DNA from: Pseudomonas paeninsulae
Lineage (GTDB): Bacteria; Pseudomonadota; Gammaproteobacteria; Pseudomonadales; Pseudomonadaceae
Assembly (NCBI RefSeq): GCF_035621475.1
Contig: NZ_CP141799.1
Coordinates: forward strand, 2,096,501-2,160,500
DNA length: 64,000 nt
Reading direction: 5' to 3'
Below are positions 32,920 to 42,750 of the stretch, piece after piece; position 1 is the first letter of the stretch, and the number at the start of each line of letters is the position of its first letter. Below the pieces are notes generated by a model that saw nothing but the letters and a program-made list of their open reading frames with translations, was not told where the DNA came from and made no database searches. The position numbers and the translations under genes are program-made.

Positions 32920-34170
32920 ATGTTCAGACCTCTGTTCGTATATATAGGTACGCGTTATACGCGCGCCAAGCGTCGTAATCACTTTGTGTCCTTTATTTCC
33001 CTGACTTCAATGATCGGGCTGGCACTCGGTGTGCTGGTGATGATCGTGGTGCTGTCGGTGATGAATGGCTTCGATCATGAGATGCGCACGCGGGTGCTCG
33101 GTATGGTGCCGCATGCCACTATCGAGTCGGCTACGCCCATTGATGATTGGCGCAGCCTTGCCGACAAGGCTATGGAAAACCCGCAGGTGTTGGCCGTCGC
33201 GCCATTCAGCCAGATGCAAGGCTTGCTCACGCATGAGGGCAAGGTGCAGAAGGTGTTGATCAACGCCGTCGATCCAGTCGAGGAAGTGAAGGTTTCGATC
33301 ATTGGCGATTTCTTTCAGCAGGGCCGCTTGCAAGACCTCGAACCCGGCGCCTTTGGCATCGTCATCGGTGACAAGGCTGCAGCCAAGCTGGGCGTCGCTC
33401 TGGGCGACAAGATCACGTTTGTCGCGCCTGAGGTCACGGTAACGCCAGCGGGTATGTTTCCGCGGCTCAAGCGCTTTACCGTGGTTGGCATCTTCCATGT
33501 GGGTGCCGGGGAGATCGATGGTTACGTGGCGATGACCCACGTGCAGGATCTGGCGCGCTTGCAGCGCCGCCAAGCGGATCAGGTGCAGGGCATCCGCCTG
33601 AAGGTCGCCGATCTGTTTCAGGCGCCGCGCACGGCCTGGGAGTTGGCGCAAACCCTGGGCGAACGTGAATATTACGCCCGCGACTGGACCCGCACCCACG
33701 GCAACCTGTATCAGGCGATCCGCATGGAGAAGGCCATGATCGGTCTGCTGTTGCTGCTGATCGTGGCGGTTGCCGCGTTCAACATCATCTCGACGCTGGT
33801 CATGGTGGTGACGGACAAGAAGGGCGATATCGCCATCCTGCGCACCCTCGGTGCTACGCCTGGGCAAATCATGGCCATCTTCATGGTCCAGGGCACGGTG
33901 ATCGGCGTGGTCGGCACCCTTATTGGTGCGCTGCTGGGGATCTTCGCCGCACTCAATATCAGCGCCGCTATCGCCGCACTGGAGCGTGCACTGGGCATGC
34001 GCTTTCTCAGCGCAGACGTCTATTTCATCGACTACCTGCCGTCGCAGCTGATGCTCGCAGATGTACTGCTGGTCTGCGCCGCTGCGCTGGTTCTAAGTTT
34101 TCTCGCCACCCTTTATCCGGCCTGGCGCGCGGCGCGCACCCAGCCAGCGGAGGCTTTGCGTTATGAGTGA
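32920..34170 (+). CDS. lolC: Lipoprotein-releasing ABC transporter permease LolC
   Basis: A 416-residue inner-membrane permease. An N-terminal helix after [19 protein letters not shown], a large periplasmic domain (about 50-265), and three C-terminal helices (starting [16 protein letters not shown]) give the MacB/FtsX topology. LolC and LolE with LolD extract outer-membrane lipoproteins and pass them to LolA. The ATG at 32920 starts the conserved [10 protein letters not shown]. The gene overlaps lolD by 8 nt and is closely related to lolE. Confidence 0.93.
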   Translation: MFRPLFVYIGTRYTRAKRRNHFVSFISLTSMIGLALGVLVMIVVLSVMNGFDHEMRTRVLGMVPHATIESATPIDDWRSLADKAMENPQVLAVAPFSQMQGLLTHEGKVQKVLINAVDPVEEVKVSIIGDFFQQGRLQDLEPGAFGIVIGDKAAAKLGVALGDKITFVAPEVTVTPAGMFPRLKRFTVVGIFHVGAGEIDGYVAMTHVQDLARLQRRQADQVQGIRLKVADLFQAPRTAWELAQTLGEREYYARDWTRTHGNLYQAIRMEKAMIGLLLLLIVAVAAFNIISTLVMVVTDKKGDIAILRTLGATPGQIMAIFMVQGTVIGVVGTLIGALLGIFAALNISAAIAALERALGMRFLSADVYFIDYLPSQLMLADVLLVCAAALVLSFLATLYPAWRAARTQPAEALRYE

Positions 34171-34861
34171 TCAGGTTATGCAGGATCGTGCGGTGTTGAG
34201 TTGTCGCAACCTTGGCAAAAGCTATGAGGAAGGCCCCCAGTCGGTGGTGGTGCTGGAAGGCTTGCAGCTGGAGCTGCACCCCGGCGAGCGGGTGGCTATC
34301 GTCGGCAGTTCGGGATCGGGTAAGAGCACTTTGCTGAATATGCTCGGCGGCCTGGATACGCCCAGTACCGGCAGCGTCTGGCTGGCGGGCGAGGAACTGT
34401 CGGCGCTGAGTGAAAAGGAGCGTGGCCTGCTGCGCAACCGCTCGCTGGGTTTCGTCTATCAATTCCATCACCTGTTGCCGGAGTTCACGGCGCTGGAGAA
34501 TGTCTGCATGCCACTGCTGATCGGGCGCACGCCGATTGCCGAGGCGCGTCAGCGGGCAACTGGGCTACTCGAACGGGTTGGGCTTGGCCATCGCCTGGCG
34601 CACAAACCGTCGGAGCTGTCCGGCGGCGAGCGCCAGCGCGTGGCCATTGCCCGTGCCTTGGTCAATCGACCAGGACTGGTGCTGCTCGATGAGCCGACCG
34701 GCAACCTCGATCATCACACCGCCCAGGGTATTCAGGATCTGATGAAGGAGTTGAGCAGCGCGTCGCGCACCGCTTTCTTGGTGGTGACCCACGACCTGGA
34801 GCTGGCTCAGCAGATGGATCGTATCCTGCGCCTGGAAGACGGCAAGTTGGTGGCCGCCTGA
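34163..34861 (+). CDS. lolD: Lipoprotein-releasing ABC transporter ATPase LolD
   Basis: A 232-residue ATPase of the Lol transporter. Walker A is [11 protein letters not shown], the signature is [16 protein letters not shown], and Walker B is [13 protein letters not shown] followed by the switch His in VVTHDLEL. It drives release of lipoproteins from the inner membrane with LolC and LolE, whose genes flank and overlap it on both sides. Length is normal for LolD. Confidence 0.97.
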   Translation: MSDQVMQDRAVLSCRNLGKSYEEGPQSVVVLEGLQLELHPGERVAIVGSSGSGKSTLLNMLGGLDTPSTGSVWLAGEELSALSEKERGLLRNRSLGFVYQFHHLLPEFTALENVCMPLLIGRTPIAEARQRATGLLERVGLGHRLAHKPSELSGGERQRVAIARALVNRPGLVLLDEPTGNLDHHTAQGIQDLMKELSSASRTAFLVVTHDLELAQQMDRILRLEDGKLVAA

Positions 34862-36105
34862 TGTTTCGCCCCCTGAGTATTTACATCGGTACCCGCTACA
34901 CCCGGGCCAAACGGCGCAACCATTTCATTTCCTTTATTTCGCTGACCTCGATGATTGGCCTCGCCCTGGGTGTGTTGGCGATGATCGTGGTGCTGTCGGT
35001 GATGAACGGCTTTCAGAAGGAAATGAGCTCGCGCATCCTCGGCATGGTGCCCCACGCGGTAATCTCCGGGCTCGAGCCGTTGGATGATTGGCAGGCGGTG
35101 GCCGCGGCTGCCAAGCGCAGTCCACAAGTGTTGGCCGCCGTGCCCTTTGCCGAGTTGGAGGGCATGTTGTCCTACCGCGGGGGGATGCAGCCGATTCAGT
35201 TGCAGGGCGTCGATCCCGCGTTGGAACCGCAGGTGTCGATCATTGCCGAGCACATGACCCAGGGTCGTCTGAGCGATCTGCAGGCCGGTGAGTTCGGGGT
35301 GGTGATCGGTGAAATTACCGCCCGGCGCTTTCAACTGAAAATCGGCGACCGGTTGGCGTTGATCGTGCCCGAGGCCAGTACGGTGCCTGGTGGCATCACG
35401 CCGCGTATGCAGGCGGTCAATGTGGTTGGGGTGTTCAAGGTCGGTGCCGAGCTGGATGGCTCACTGGCCTTGCTGCATGTCGCCGATGCTGCGCAGATTC
35501 AACGCTTGCAGCCGGGCCAAGTGCCCAGCGTGCGTTTAAAGTTGCAAGACTTGTATCAGGCGCCGCAGGTGTCGGCCGCGGTCGTCAGCGAGTTGGGCGA
35601 GGGCTATGGGGCCAGTGACTGGACGTTGACCCAGGGCAGCCTGTTCAGTGCAATGAAGATGGAAAAGACCATGATCGGCTTGCTGTTGCTGCTTATCGTC
35701 GCGGTGGCTGCGTTCAATATCATTGCCACCTTGATCATGGTGGTCGCCGATAAAGGTGCAGATATTGCCATCCTGCGCACCCTGGGCGCGACCCCGGGAC
35801 AGATCATGGGCATCTTCATGGTGCAGGGCACGGTGATTGGGGTGATCGGTACGCTGATTGGGGCCGTGTTGGGCATAGTGGCGGCGCTGAATGTCAGCCA
35901 GTTGGTCGGTTGGGTCGAGCGTCTCAGTGGTCAGCAGATACTCAGCTCGGATGTCTACTTCATCAGTAACCTGCCGTCTGAGTTGTTGCTGTCCGATGTG
36001 TTGCTGATTTGCGGCGCGGCCTTTGCCTTGAGCTTTCTCGCCACTCTCTACCCGTCCTGGCGTGCGGCAGCTATCCAGCCGGCTGACGCCTTGCGCTACG
36101 AATGA
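34861..36105 (+). CDS. lolE: Lipoprotein-releasing ABC transporter permease LolE
   Basis: A 414-residue permease, a close paralogue of the LolC encoded two genes upstream: both start MFRP...[15 protein letters not shown] and both end with a LYPxWRAA..QPA.ALRYE tail. Topology is one N-terminal helix, a periplasmic domain and three C-terminal helices. Which of the two permeases corresponds functionally to LolC or LolE is assigned by order. The start overlaps the lolD stop by one base. A strong terminator follows. Confidence 0.92.
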   Translation: MFRPLSIYIGTRYTRAKRRNHFISFISLTSMIGLALGVLAMIVVLSVMNGFQKEMSSRILGMVPHAVISGLEPLDDWQAVAAAAKRSPQVLAAVPFAELEGMLSYRGGMQPIQLQGVDPALEPQVSIIAEHMTQGRLSDLQAGEFGVVIGEITARRFQLKIGDRLALIVPEASTVPGGITPRMQAVNVVGVFKVGAELDGSLALLHVADAAQIQRLQPGQVPSVRLKLQDLYQAPQVSAAVVSELGEGYGASDWTLTQGSLFSAMKMEKTMIGLLLLLIVAVAAFNIIATLIMVVADKGADIAILRTLGATPGQIMGIFMVQGTVIGVIGTLIGAVLGIVAALNVSQLVGWVERLSGQQILSSDVYFISNLPSELLLSDVLLICGAAFALSFLATLYPSWRAAAIQPADALRYE

Positions 36106-36117
36106 ACTAGTCTGTGT

Positions 36118-36159
36118 GAAACTAAAAAGCCGTTACTCAAGTAACGGCTTTTTAGTTTC
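36118..36159. terminator. Bidirectional terminator after lolE
   Basis: A perfect 19-bp stem (36118-36136 with 36141-36159) and TCAA loop, with AAAAA/TTTTT runs inside the arms. It serves lolE and the convergent DUF2062 gene. Confidence 0.92.
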
Positions 36160-36225
36160 AGGAGTTTGAAAATAACGAACGCCATCGCGAGGCCGTCGCA
36201 GTAGGAGAGTGTTTTTCACGGCCTC

Positions 36226-36759
36226 TCAGTTATCCGGCTTGTTGTCGCGACGTTTTTCCTGGCGCCGGCGCCAGCTGCGCCGTACCCACCAGTGCCAGTA
36301 GGTGTTGGTGGCCAAGTAGCCCAGCGCAGCAAAGAGCAAGCCGAGCACGAAAGAGCCGAGGAGCAGAGGCTGCCAGTGGGTCTGCAGCATATGGCCGACC
36401 CAGCTCAGGGTGATCTCGTCGGGCATGCGCAGGGCGGGGGTGTTGGTCATCCATGCGCCGAATTTGTAGCTGCAATAGAACACCGGAGGCATGGTGATCG
36501 GGTTGGTCAGCCAGACCAGTCCAACGGAGATGGGCAGGTTGGCGCGTGCGGGGATGGCGACCAGTGCGGCGGCGGCCATTTGCAACGGCATGGGGATCAT
36601 TGCCCAGAACAGGCCGACGGCCACGGCGCGCGCCACCGAGTGGCGGTTGAGGTGCCAGAGGTTGGGGTCGTGAATCAGGGCGCCGAGAAAGCGCAGAGAT
36701 TTGTTGGCCTTGATGCGGTCTGGATGAGGCATATAGCGCTTGAATAAACGACGCGGCAT
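36226..36759 (-). CDS. DUF2062 membrane protein
   Basis: A 177-residue integral membrane protein of the DUF2062 family. It begins MPRRLFKRYMPHPD, has the family block SVARAVAVGLFWAMIPMPLQM and the strongly conserved VWLTNPITMPPVFYCSYKFG, and ends with a third helix (LLLGSFVLGLLFAALGYLA) and an Arg-rich cytoplasmic tail. Function is unknown, although members often sit near envelope genes. The ATG at 36759 is preferred since it starts the conserved N-terminus. Confidence 0.88.
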   Translation of the reverse strand: MPRRLFKRYMPHPDRIKANKSLRFLGALIHDPNLWHLNRHSVARAVAVGLFWAMIPMPLQMAAAALVAIPARANLPISVGLVWLTNPITMPPVFYCSYKFGAWMTNTPALRMPDEITLSWVGHMLQTHWQPLLLGSFVLGLLFAALGYLATNTYWHWWVRRSWRRRQEKRRDNKPDN

Positions 36760-36899
36760 CGTGGCTCTCTGGCAGTCTAACAGCGCCAATATTATGCACA
36801 GATTCGCAGTGCCCCGCTTTCACACTTTGTCACAGCAAATAATTGAAGGCCGCTTGTTGGGGTAGATCCACGGAATCGGATCACAAGGAGTGAGTGATT

Positions 36900-39125
36900 A
36901 TGCGTACAGGGATGACTGCGCTGGTGGCCGGGTTGCTGCTGCTGCGATTATTGCCGATTTTGCCACCGGTCTGGTTGTTATGGCTGCTGCCGATCCTGGG
37001 GCTGATGTTGCTGCCCTTTCGCAGCTATCCGCTGGCGTTTTTCCTGTTTGGCCTCAGTTGGGCCGGCATCTCGGCGCAGTCGGCCTTGGACGACAGGCTG
37101 GCGCCGGAGCTCGATGGCCGTACCCTGTGGCTGCAGGGAAGGGTGGTCGGCCTGCCCGATGTGCGCGATGGCGTCGTCAGGTTTCAATTGCAACAAGCCA
37201 AGTCGCGGCGTGCCGAGTTGCCGCAGCGACTGCGCTTGGCCTGGCATGGCGGCCCAGAGCTGCGAGGCGGCGAGACCTGGCGTCTGGCTGTGCGCCTCAA
37301 GCGGCCACATGGCCTGGTCAACCCGCAGTCTTTCGATTACGAGGCCTGGCTGCTGGCGCAACGCATTGGCGCGACCGGCACGGTCAAGAGTGGCCAGTTG
37401 GTGAGCGCCGCCAGCGGGCTTGGTAGCTGGCGCGATGGGTTGCGCCAGCGCTTGCTCTCAGTCGATGCCCATGGTCGCGAGGGAGCGCTGGCGGCCCTGG
37501 TGCTGGGTGATGGCTCTGGCTTGTCGGTGGCCGATTGGCGCGTGCTGCAAGACACCGGCACGGTGCATTTGCTGGTGATTTCCGGTCAGCATGTCGGGCT
37601 GCTGGCCGGGCTGTTGTATGGCTTGATTGCCGGGTTGGCGCGTTTGGGCTGGTGGCCACGCCAATGGCCGTGGTTGCCCTGTGCTTGTGTCCTGGCCTTC
37701 GCCGGTGCGCTCGGCTACGGCATGCTGGCCGGCTTCGAGGTGCCGGTGCGGCGTGCTTGTGTGATGGTCGGCCTGGTGCTGCTGTGGCGTTGGCGCTTTC
37801 GTCATCTTGGGGTTTTCTTGCCGTTGTTGCTGGCGTTGGTCGTGGTCTTGCTGCTGGAGCCCCTGGCCAGCCTGCAACCGGGTCTCTGGCTATCCTTCGG
37901 CGCGGTGCTGTTGCTGATCCTGATTTTCAGCGGCCGGCTGGGCGCATGGTCGTGGTGGCAGACGCTGGGGCGGGCGCAGTGGGCGATGGCCATAGGTCTG
38001 CTGCCGCTGTTGCTGGCGTTGGGGTTGCCGGTCAGTGCCAGTGGTCCGCTGGCCAATCTAATAGCCGTGCCCTGGGTCGGCCTGGCTGTGGTGCCGTTGG
38101 CATTGTTGGGTACCTTGCTGTTGCCGCTGCCCTGGCTGGGCGAGGCGCTGCTATGGCTCGCTGGTGGTTTGCTCAAGCTGCTGTTCCTGGTATTGGCGCA
38201 GATGGCCACCTGGTTACCGGCCTGGTTGCCCGAGACATTACCGCTCTGGGCCTGGCTGCTGGTGGCGCTGGGCGCTTTGCTGTTGCTCCTGCCGGCCGGT
38301 GTGCCATTGCGCAGCCTGGGCTGGGTTTTACTGCTGCCACTGTTCTACACCGAGACTGAGCGACCGGTCCACGGTCAGGCCGAGGTGTGGATGCTGGACG
38401 TTGGTCAAGGCTTGGCGGTCTTGCTGCGCACCCGCGAACATGCGCTGTTGTATGACGCCGGTCCGCGTTTCGGCGACTTCGATATGGGCGAGCGTGTGGT
38501 GCTGCCGTCGCTGCGCGGCCTGGGGGTGGCTCAACTGGATATGTTGCTGATCAGCCATGCCGATAACGATCATTCCGGCGGTGCACTGGCGATTCAGCGC
38601 GGGATGGCGGTCAAGCAGGTGGTGAGCGGCGAGGCCGCAGCGCTGCCCGGGATGCATCAGGTCGAGGCCTGTGAGGCGGGGCGCAGCTGGCAGTGGGATG
38701 GGGTGCGTTTCACGACCTGGCGTTGGGCAGGGGCAGTGGATGGCAATCAAGCCTCTTGCGTATTGCTGATCGAGGCGGCTGGCGAGCGACTGTTATTGAC
38801 CGGCGATATCGACAGTAGTGCCGAGCGCGCGTTGCTCGACAGTGGCTTTGACGTTCGTGCGGACTGGCTGTTGGCCCCACACCATGGCAGCCGCAGCTCA
38901 TCCTCGCAGCTCTTTTTAGAGGCTGTGGCGGCGCAGGCGGCACTGATTTCCCGTGGCCGGCACAACGCATTCGGTCATCCGCATGCCAGTGTGGTGGCGC
39001 GTTACGAGGCGCAGTCCGCGCAACTGTATGACACGGTCGAGTACGGGGCCGTGCAGATTCGTCTTGGCGCTTTTACCCACGGGCGAGGGTTACGCGAGCG
39101 CGCACGATTTTGGCGAGAAAAATGA
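36900..39125 (+). CDS. comEC: DNA uptake channel protein ComEC/Rec2
   Basis: A 741-residue inner-membrane competence protein. An N-terminal pair of helices precedes a DUF4131/OB-like segment. The central Competence domain (about 200-480, GTVHLLVISGQHVGL onward) is a bundle of many helices. The C-terminal metallo-beta-lactamase-like domain has DVGQGLAVLLRT and the metal motif ISHADNDHSGG, then APHHGSRSSSS. ComEC moves single-stranded DNA into the cytoplasm. The ATG at 36900 fits AAGGAG at 36885-36890 with 9-nt spacing, better than GTG at 36894. Its presence suggests competence, at least potentially. Confidence 0.93.
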   Translation: MRTGMTALVAGLLLLRLLPILPPVWLLWLLPILGLMLLPFRSYPLAFFLFGLSWAGISAQSALDDRLAPELDGRTLWLQGRVVGLPDVRDGVVRFQLQQAKSRRAELPQRLRLAWHGGPELRGGETWRLAVRLKRPHGLVNPQSFDYEAWLLAQRIGATGTVKSGQLVSAASGLGSWRDGLRQRLLSVDAHGREGALAALVLGDGSGLSVADWRVLQDTGTVHLLVISGQHVGLLAGLLYGLIAGLARLGWWPRQWPWLPCACVLAFAGALGYGMLAGFEVPVRRACVMVGLVLLWRWRFRHLGVFLPLLLALVVVLLLEPLASLQPGLWLSFGAVLLLILIFSGRLGAWSWWQTLGRAQWAMAIGLLPLLLALGLPVSASGPLANLIAVPWVGLAVVPLALLGTLLLPLPWLGEALLWLAGGLLKLLFLVLAQMATWLPAWLPETLPLWAWLLVALGALLLLLPAGVPLRSLGWVLLLPLFYTETERPVHGQAEVWMLDVGQGLAVLLRTREHALLYDAGPRFGDFDMGERVVLPSLRGLGVAQLDMLLISHADNDHSGGALAIQRGMAVKQVVSGEAAALPGMHQVEACEAGRSWQWDGVRFTTWRWAGAVDGNQASCVLLIEAAGERLLLTGDIDSSAERALLDSGFDVRADWLLAPHHGSRSSSSQLFLEAVAAQAALISRGRHNAFGHPHASVVARYEAQSAQLYDTVEYGAVQIRLGAFTHGRGLRERARFWREK

Positions 39126-39197
39126 GAACCGCTGCGGTCGGCGACATGCCGCCCCTATGCTAGAGTGGCGCCACTTTTCCAAAGGGGATATGTCACC

Positions 39198-39830
39198 GTG
39201 TGGGAACTGGTTAAAGCTGGCGGCTGGATGATGCTGCCCATAATGCTGTGCTCTATTGCTGCGGCCGGCATTATTGCCGAGCGTCTGTGGACGCTGCGGC
39301 CCAGCCGCATCACCCCGCCACACCTGCTCGGTCAGGTATGGCGGTGGATCAAGGATAAAAAGCTGAATAACCAGAAGCTCAAGGAACTGCGTGCCAACTC
39401 GCCCTTGGGTCAGATTCTGGCTGCCGGCCTGGCCAATTCCAAGCATGGTCGCGAGATCATGAAGGAGTGCATCCAAGAGGCCGCCGCGCGGGTTATCCAC
39501 GATCTGGAGCGCTATCTCAATGCCCTGGGCACCATCGCCGGTATCGCGCCGCTGCTCGGTTTGCTCGGTACCGTGTTGGGTATGATCGAAATTTTCAGCT
39601 CCTTCATGGGCTCGGGTATGGCCAATGCGGCGCTGCTCGCAGCAGGTATTTCCACGGCATTGATCACCACAGCGGCCGGGTTGATGGTAGCCATTCCAGC
39701 CTTGTTCTTTCACCGCTATTTGCAACGCCGAGTCGATGAGTTGGTGGTCGGCATGGAGCAGGAGGCGATCAAGCTGGTGGAAGTAGTGCAAGGTGATCGT
39801 GACGTCGATTTTGCTGAGGGCAAGGCGTGA
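39198..39830 (+). CDS. exbB: ExbB/TolQ-like proton channel protein
   Basis: A 210-residue MotA/TolQ/ExbB family protein with three helices: near the N-terminus (MMLPIMLCSIAAAGIIAERLW), and two in the C-terminal half (GTIAGIAPLLGLLGTVLGMIEIF and ALITTAAGLMVAIPALFFHRYL). The GLLGTVxGM motif is conserved. With ExbD it forms a proton-motive-force motor. No tonB gene is near; the pair is fixed in Pseudomonas between comEC and lpxK (PA2983-PA2982), so its client is unknown. The GTG at 39198 has AGGGG upstream. It overlaps exbD by 4 nt. Confidence 0.88.
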   Translation: MWELVKAGGWMMLPIMLCSIAAAGIIAERLWTLRPSRITPPHLLGQVWRWIKDKKLNNQKLKELRANSPLGQILAAGLANSKHGREIMKECIQEAAARVIHDLERYLNALGTIAGIAPLLGLLGTVLGMIEIFSSFMGSGMANAALLAAGISTALITTAAGLMVAIPALFFHRYLQRRVDELVVGMEQEAIKLVEVVQGDRDVDFAEGKA

Positions 39831-40255
39831 AATTCCGACGCAAACCGCGGGAGAATATCGAGATCAACCTGGCTTCGCTGATCGACGTGGTGTTCATCCT
39901 GTTGCTGTTCTTCGTGGTCACCACCACCTTCACCCGTGAGACCCAGCTCAAGGTCGATCTACCCGAGGCTGCCAGTGGCACGCCGCCGGAGCAGACCGAA
40001 CTCAAGCAGTTGGAGGTGCTGATCGCAGTCGACGGCAGTTATTCGCTGAATGGCAAACAACTGCTGAAAAGTGACCTGGATGGTTTGATGGCGGCCCTGC
40101 AAAAGGAGTCGGAGGGCGATAACAGCCTGCCGCTGACTATCAGTGCCGATGGCCAGACTCCTCATCAGGCGGTGATCACGGCCATGGATGCTGCAGGCAA
40201 GTTGGGCTTTGCCCATCTGCGCATTACCACGGTCGAGGTGCAGGCCGCGCCTTGA
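39827..40255 (+). CDS. exbD: ExbD/TolR-like protein
   Basis: A 142-residue partner of the ExbB-like protein. [35 protein letters not shown] in sense has the single membrane helix with the essential aspartate in [12 protein letters not shown], followed by a periplasmic domain ([17 protein letters not shown]). It begins with GTG inside the exbB end. lpxK follows after 13 nt, so the transcript may run into lipid A synthesis. Confidence 0.9.
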   Translation: MKFRRKPRENIEINLASLIDVVFILLLFFVVTTTFTRETQLKVDLPEAASGTPPEQTELKQLEVLIAVDGSYSLNGKQLLKSDLDGLMAALQKESEGDNSLPLTISADGQTPHQAVITAMDAAGKLGFAHLRITTVEVQAAP

Positions 40256-40268
40256 GGGCTGTTCTCCA

Positions 40269-41273
40269 ATGAGTCTGTCCGAGCGCCTACTGGCTGCCTG
40301 GTACGCCGGGCATCCGGCGCTGACCCTGCTGCGGCCACTCGAGCGCCTCTACCGTGCTGTAGTGGAGCGCAAGCGGGCGCGGTTTCTCGCTGGCGCGGGC
40401 GATATCTACCGCGCTTCTGTACCGGTAGTGGTGGTGGGCAATATCACCGTCGGCGGCACTGGCAAGACCCCGTTGATTCTCTGGTTGATCGAACACTGCC
40501 GCCAGCGTGGCCTCAAGGTCGGCGTGGTCAGCCGTGGCTACGGCGCCAAGGCGCCGCAATTGCCCTGGCGTGTGCACGCCGATCAATGCGCCAGCGTTGC
40601 CGGCGACGAGCCGTTGCTGATCGTTCAGCGCAGCGGTGTGCCCTTGATGATCGATCCCGACCGGGGGCGTGCGGTTGCGGCCTTGCTGGCAGCGGAGCCG
40701 CTGGATCTGATTCTCAGTGATGATGGTTTGCAGCACTACCGCCTGGCGCGTGATCTGGAACTGGTGCTGATCGATGCGGCGCGCGGTCTAGGCAATGGTC
40801 GTTGCCTGCCTGCTGGGCCGTTGCGCGAGCCGGTCGAGCGTCTGCTGAGCGTCGATGCGCTGCTCTACAACGGTGCCAGCTGCGATCCGCAGGATGGTTA
40901 CGCCTTCGGCTTGCGCGCTCGCGCTCTGGTCAACCTGCGCAGTGGCGAGCAGCACCCGCTGACGCATTTCCCGCCCCAACAGCCGCTGCATGCCGTCGCC
41001 GGTATCGGCAACCCGCAACGTTTCTTCAATACGCTCGAAACGCTACACTGGCGGCCGATTCCGCATGCTTTTGCCGATCATGCGCAGTACAGCGCAGAGC
41101 TGCTGAAATTCAGCCCGGCGTTGCCTGTGGTCATGACGGAAAAGGATGCGGTCAAATGCCGGGCTTTTGCCGCCGATGACTGGTGGTATCTGGTGGTGGA
41201 TGCCGAGCCCTCGGCGGCCTTCATTGCCTGGTTCGATGCGCAATTGACCGCTTTGCTGCCTCTCGCTCGCTAA
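40269..41273 (+). CDS. lpxK: Tetraacyldisaccharide 4'-kinase LpxK
   Basis: A 334-residue inner-membrane-associated kinase that phosphorylates the 4' position of the lipid A precursor. The N-terminal helix is followed by the P-loop [18 protein letters not shown] (about residues 55-72). SRGYGAKAP and [19 protein letters not shown] are the other family motifs. Length and order (before the Trm112-like gene and kdsB) match P. aeruginosa PA2981. It is essential for lipopolysaccharide synthesis in most Gram-negatives. Confidence 0.95.
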   Translation: MSLSERLLAAWYAGHPALTLLRPLERLYRAVVERKRARFLAGAGDIYRASVPVVVVGNITVGGTGKTPLILWLIEHCRQRGLKVGVVSRGYGAKAPQLPWRVHADQCASVAGDEPLLIVQRSGVPLMIDPDRGRAVAALLAAEPLDLILSDDGLQHYRLARDLELVLIDAARGLGNGRCLPAGPLREPVERLLSVDALLYNGASCDPQDGYAFGLRARALVNLRSGEQHPLTHFPPQQPLHAVAGIGNPQRFFNTLETLHWRPIPHAFADHAQYSAELLKFSPALPVVMTEKDAVKCRAFAADDWWYLVVDAEPSAAFIAWFDAQLTALLPLAR

Positions 41274-41335
41274 GCCCGCTGGCTATTACGAGTGCCGTCC
41301 CATTCATTGCAGCCGCTCTACGGCAAGGATCTCCC

Positions 41336-41521
41336 ATGGACCCGAAATTACTCGATATATTGGCTTGCCCCCTGTGCAAGGGCCCGCTGAAGCTTGCCGC
41401 CGACAAGTCCGAGTTGATCTGCAAGGCCGATGGTCTGGCCTTTCCGGTGCGCGACGGCATCCCGGTGATGCTGGAAAGCGAAGCCCGTACCCTCAACGTC
41501 GACGAGCGCCTGGACAAGTAA
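41336..41521 (+). CDS. Trm112/YcaR-like small zinc protein
   Basis: A 61-residue protein starting [20 protein letters not shown], the YcaR/Trm112 type. The CPLC pair is present near residue 11 and a second cysteine lies at ELICKADG, so the zinc site is only partly conserved, which is usual for bacterial members. Its role is unknown; it is nearly always located between lpxK and kdsB. It ends directly against kdsB (adjacent base). Confidence 0.9.
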   Translation: MDPKLLDILACPLCKGPLKLAADKSELICKADGLAFPVRDGIPVMLESEARTLNVDERLDK

Positions 41522-42286
41522 ATGAACCGCGTTTTTACCGTTGTGATCCCGGCGCGTTACGCCTCTAGCCGTCTACCCGGCAAGCCGCTGCAGGACATTG
41601 CCGGCAAACCGATGATCCAGCATGTCTGGGAGCAGGCGTGTAAAAGCAGTGCCCAGCAAGTGGTGGTGGCGACCGACGATGCACGCATCGTTGAGGCATG
41701 CCGCGGTTTCGGCGCTCAAGTGCTGTTGACCCGTATCGACCATAACTCCGGCACCGATCGCCTAGCCGAAGTGGCCGCGGCGCTGGGTCTGACGCCTGAC
41801 GCCATCGTGGTCAACGTGCAGGGTGACGAGCCGCTGATTCCGCCAGCGCTGATCGATCAAGTGGCGGCCAATCTTGCGGCCAACCCACAAGCGGCTGTCG
41901 CCACCCTGGCCGAACCGATCGATGAGGTGGCGGCGTTGTTCAATCCCAATGTGGTCAAGGTCACGAGCGATCGCAATGGCCTGGCGCTGACATTCAGCCG
42001 CGCACCGTTACCTTGGGCGCGTGACGCTTTTGCCGCCAGTCGCGAGCAGTTGCCGGCCAACGTGCCTTACCGCCGGCATATCGGCATCTATGCCTACCGC
42101 GCACAGTTCCTACACGATTTCGTCGCCTGGGGACCTTGCTGGCTGGAAGACGCCGAGTGCCTGGAGCAGCTGCGCGCACTCTGGCACGGCGTGCGCATCC
42201 ATGTCGCCGATGCCCTGCAGGCTCCACCGGCTGGGGTCGATACCCAGGAAGATCTAGAGCGCGTGCGCCGACTGCTGGGGGCTTGA
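41522..42286 (+). CDS. kdsB: CMP-KDO synthetase KdsB
   Basis: A 254-residue cytosolic nucleotidyltransferase that activates KDO with CTP for LPS inner core. The N-terminal [17 protein letters not shown] is the CTP-binding motif. [13 protein letters not shown] and [13 protein letters not shown] complete the family signature. The start is adjacent to the upstream stop and its own stop overlaps the phosphatase start by one base. It belongs with lpxK and murB to an envelope-synthesis cluster. Confidence 0.97.
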   Translation: MNRVFTVVIPARYASSRLPGKPLQDIAGKPMIQHVWEQACKSSAQQVVVATDDARIVEACRGFGAQVLLTRIDHNSGTDRLAEVAAALGLTPDAIVVNVQGDEPLIPPALIDQVAANLAANPQAAVATLAEPIDEVAALFNPNVVKVTSDRNGLALTFSRAPLPWARDAFAASREQLPANVPYRRHIGIYAYRAQFLHDFVAWGPCWLEDAECLEQLRALWHGVRIHVADALQAPPAGVDTQEDLERVRRLLGA

Positions 42287-42750
42287 TGCGGGTCTTGTTT
42301 GTCTGTCTGGGCAATATTTGCCGCTCGCCAACCGCCGAAGCGGTGCTGCGTTACAAGTTGCGTGAGCAGGGGCTGGAGGAGGGCGTCGAGGTCGATTCCG
42401 CTGGCACCGTCGATTGGCATGTGGGTAAGCCGCCGGACAGCCGCACTCGGCAAACGGCGCAGTTGCGCGGTTATGATCTTTCCGCCCTGCGCGGGCGTCA
42501 GGTCTGCGCCAGTGATTTCAGTCGTTTCGATCTGATTCTGGCCATGGATAACAGTAATCTGGAGCACCTGCGGCGCATGCGTCCAGGCGGCGCCATGGCC
42601 GAGCTGGATTTGTTCCTGCGCCGCTATGACCTGACGCTGGATGAGGTGCCGGACCCCTATTATGGTGGCGCGGAAGGTTTCGAGCAGGTGCTTGATCTGC
42701 TTGAGCAGGCCTGTGATGGCTTGCTCCGCGAACTGCGGGGGCGACTATGA
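42286..42750 (+). CDS. Low-molecular-weight protein-tyrosine-phosphatase
   Basis: A 154-residue LMW-PTP. The N-terminal P-loop CLGNICRSPTAEAVL supplies nucleophile C7 and R13. The general-acid aspartate is in EVPDPYYGGAEGFEQVLDLLE. In other bacteria such enzymes counter tyrosine kinases of capsule synthesis; none is nearby here. It overlaps kdsB by one base and murB by 4 nt, so all three are translationally coupled. Confidence 0.94.
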   Translation: MRVLFVCLGNICRSPTAEAVLRYKLREQGLEEGVEVDSAGTVDWHVGKPPDSRTRQTAQLRGYDLSALRGRQVCASDFSRFDLILAMDNSNLEHLRRMRPGGAMAELDLFLRRYDLTLDEVPDPYYGGAEGFEQVLDLLEQACDGLLRELRGRL

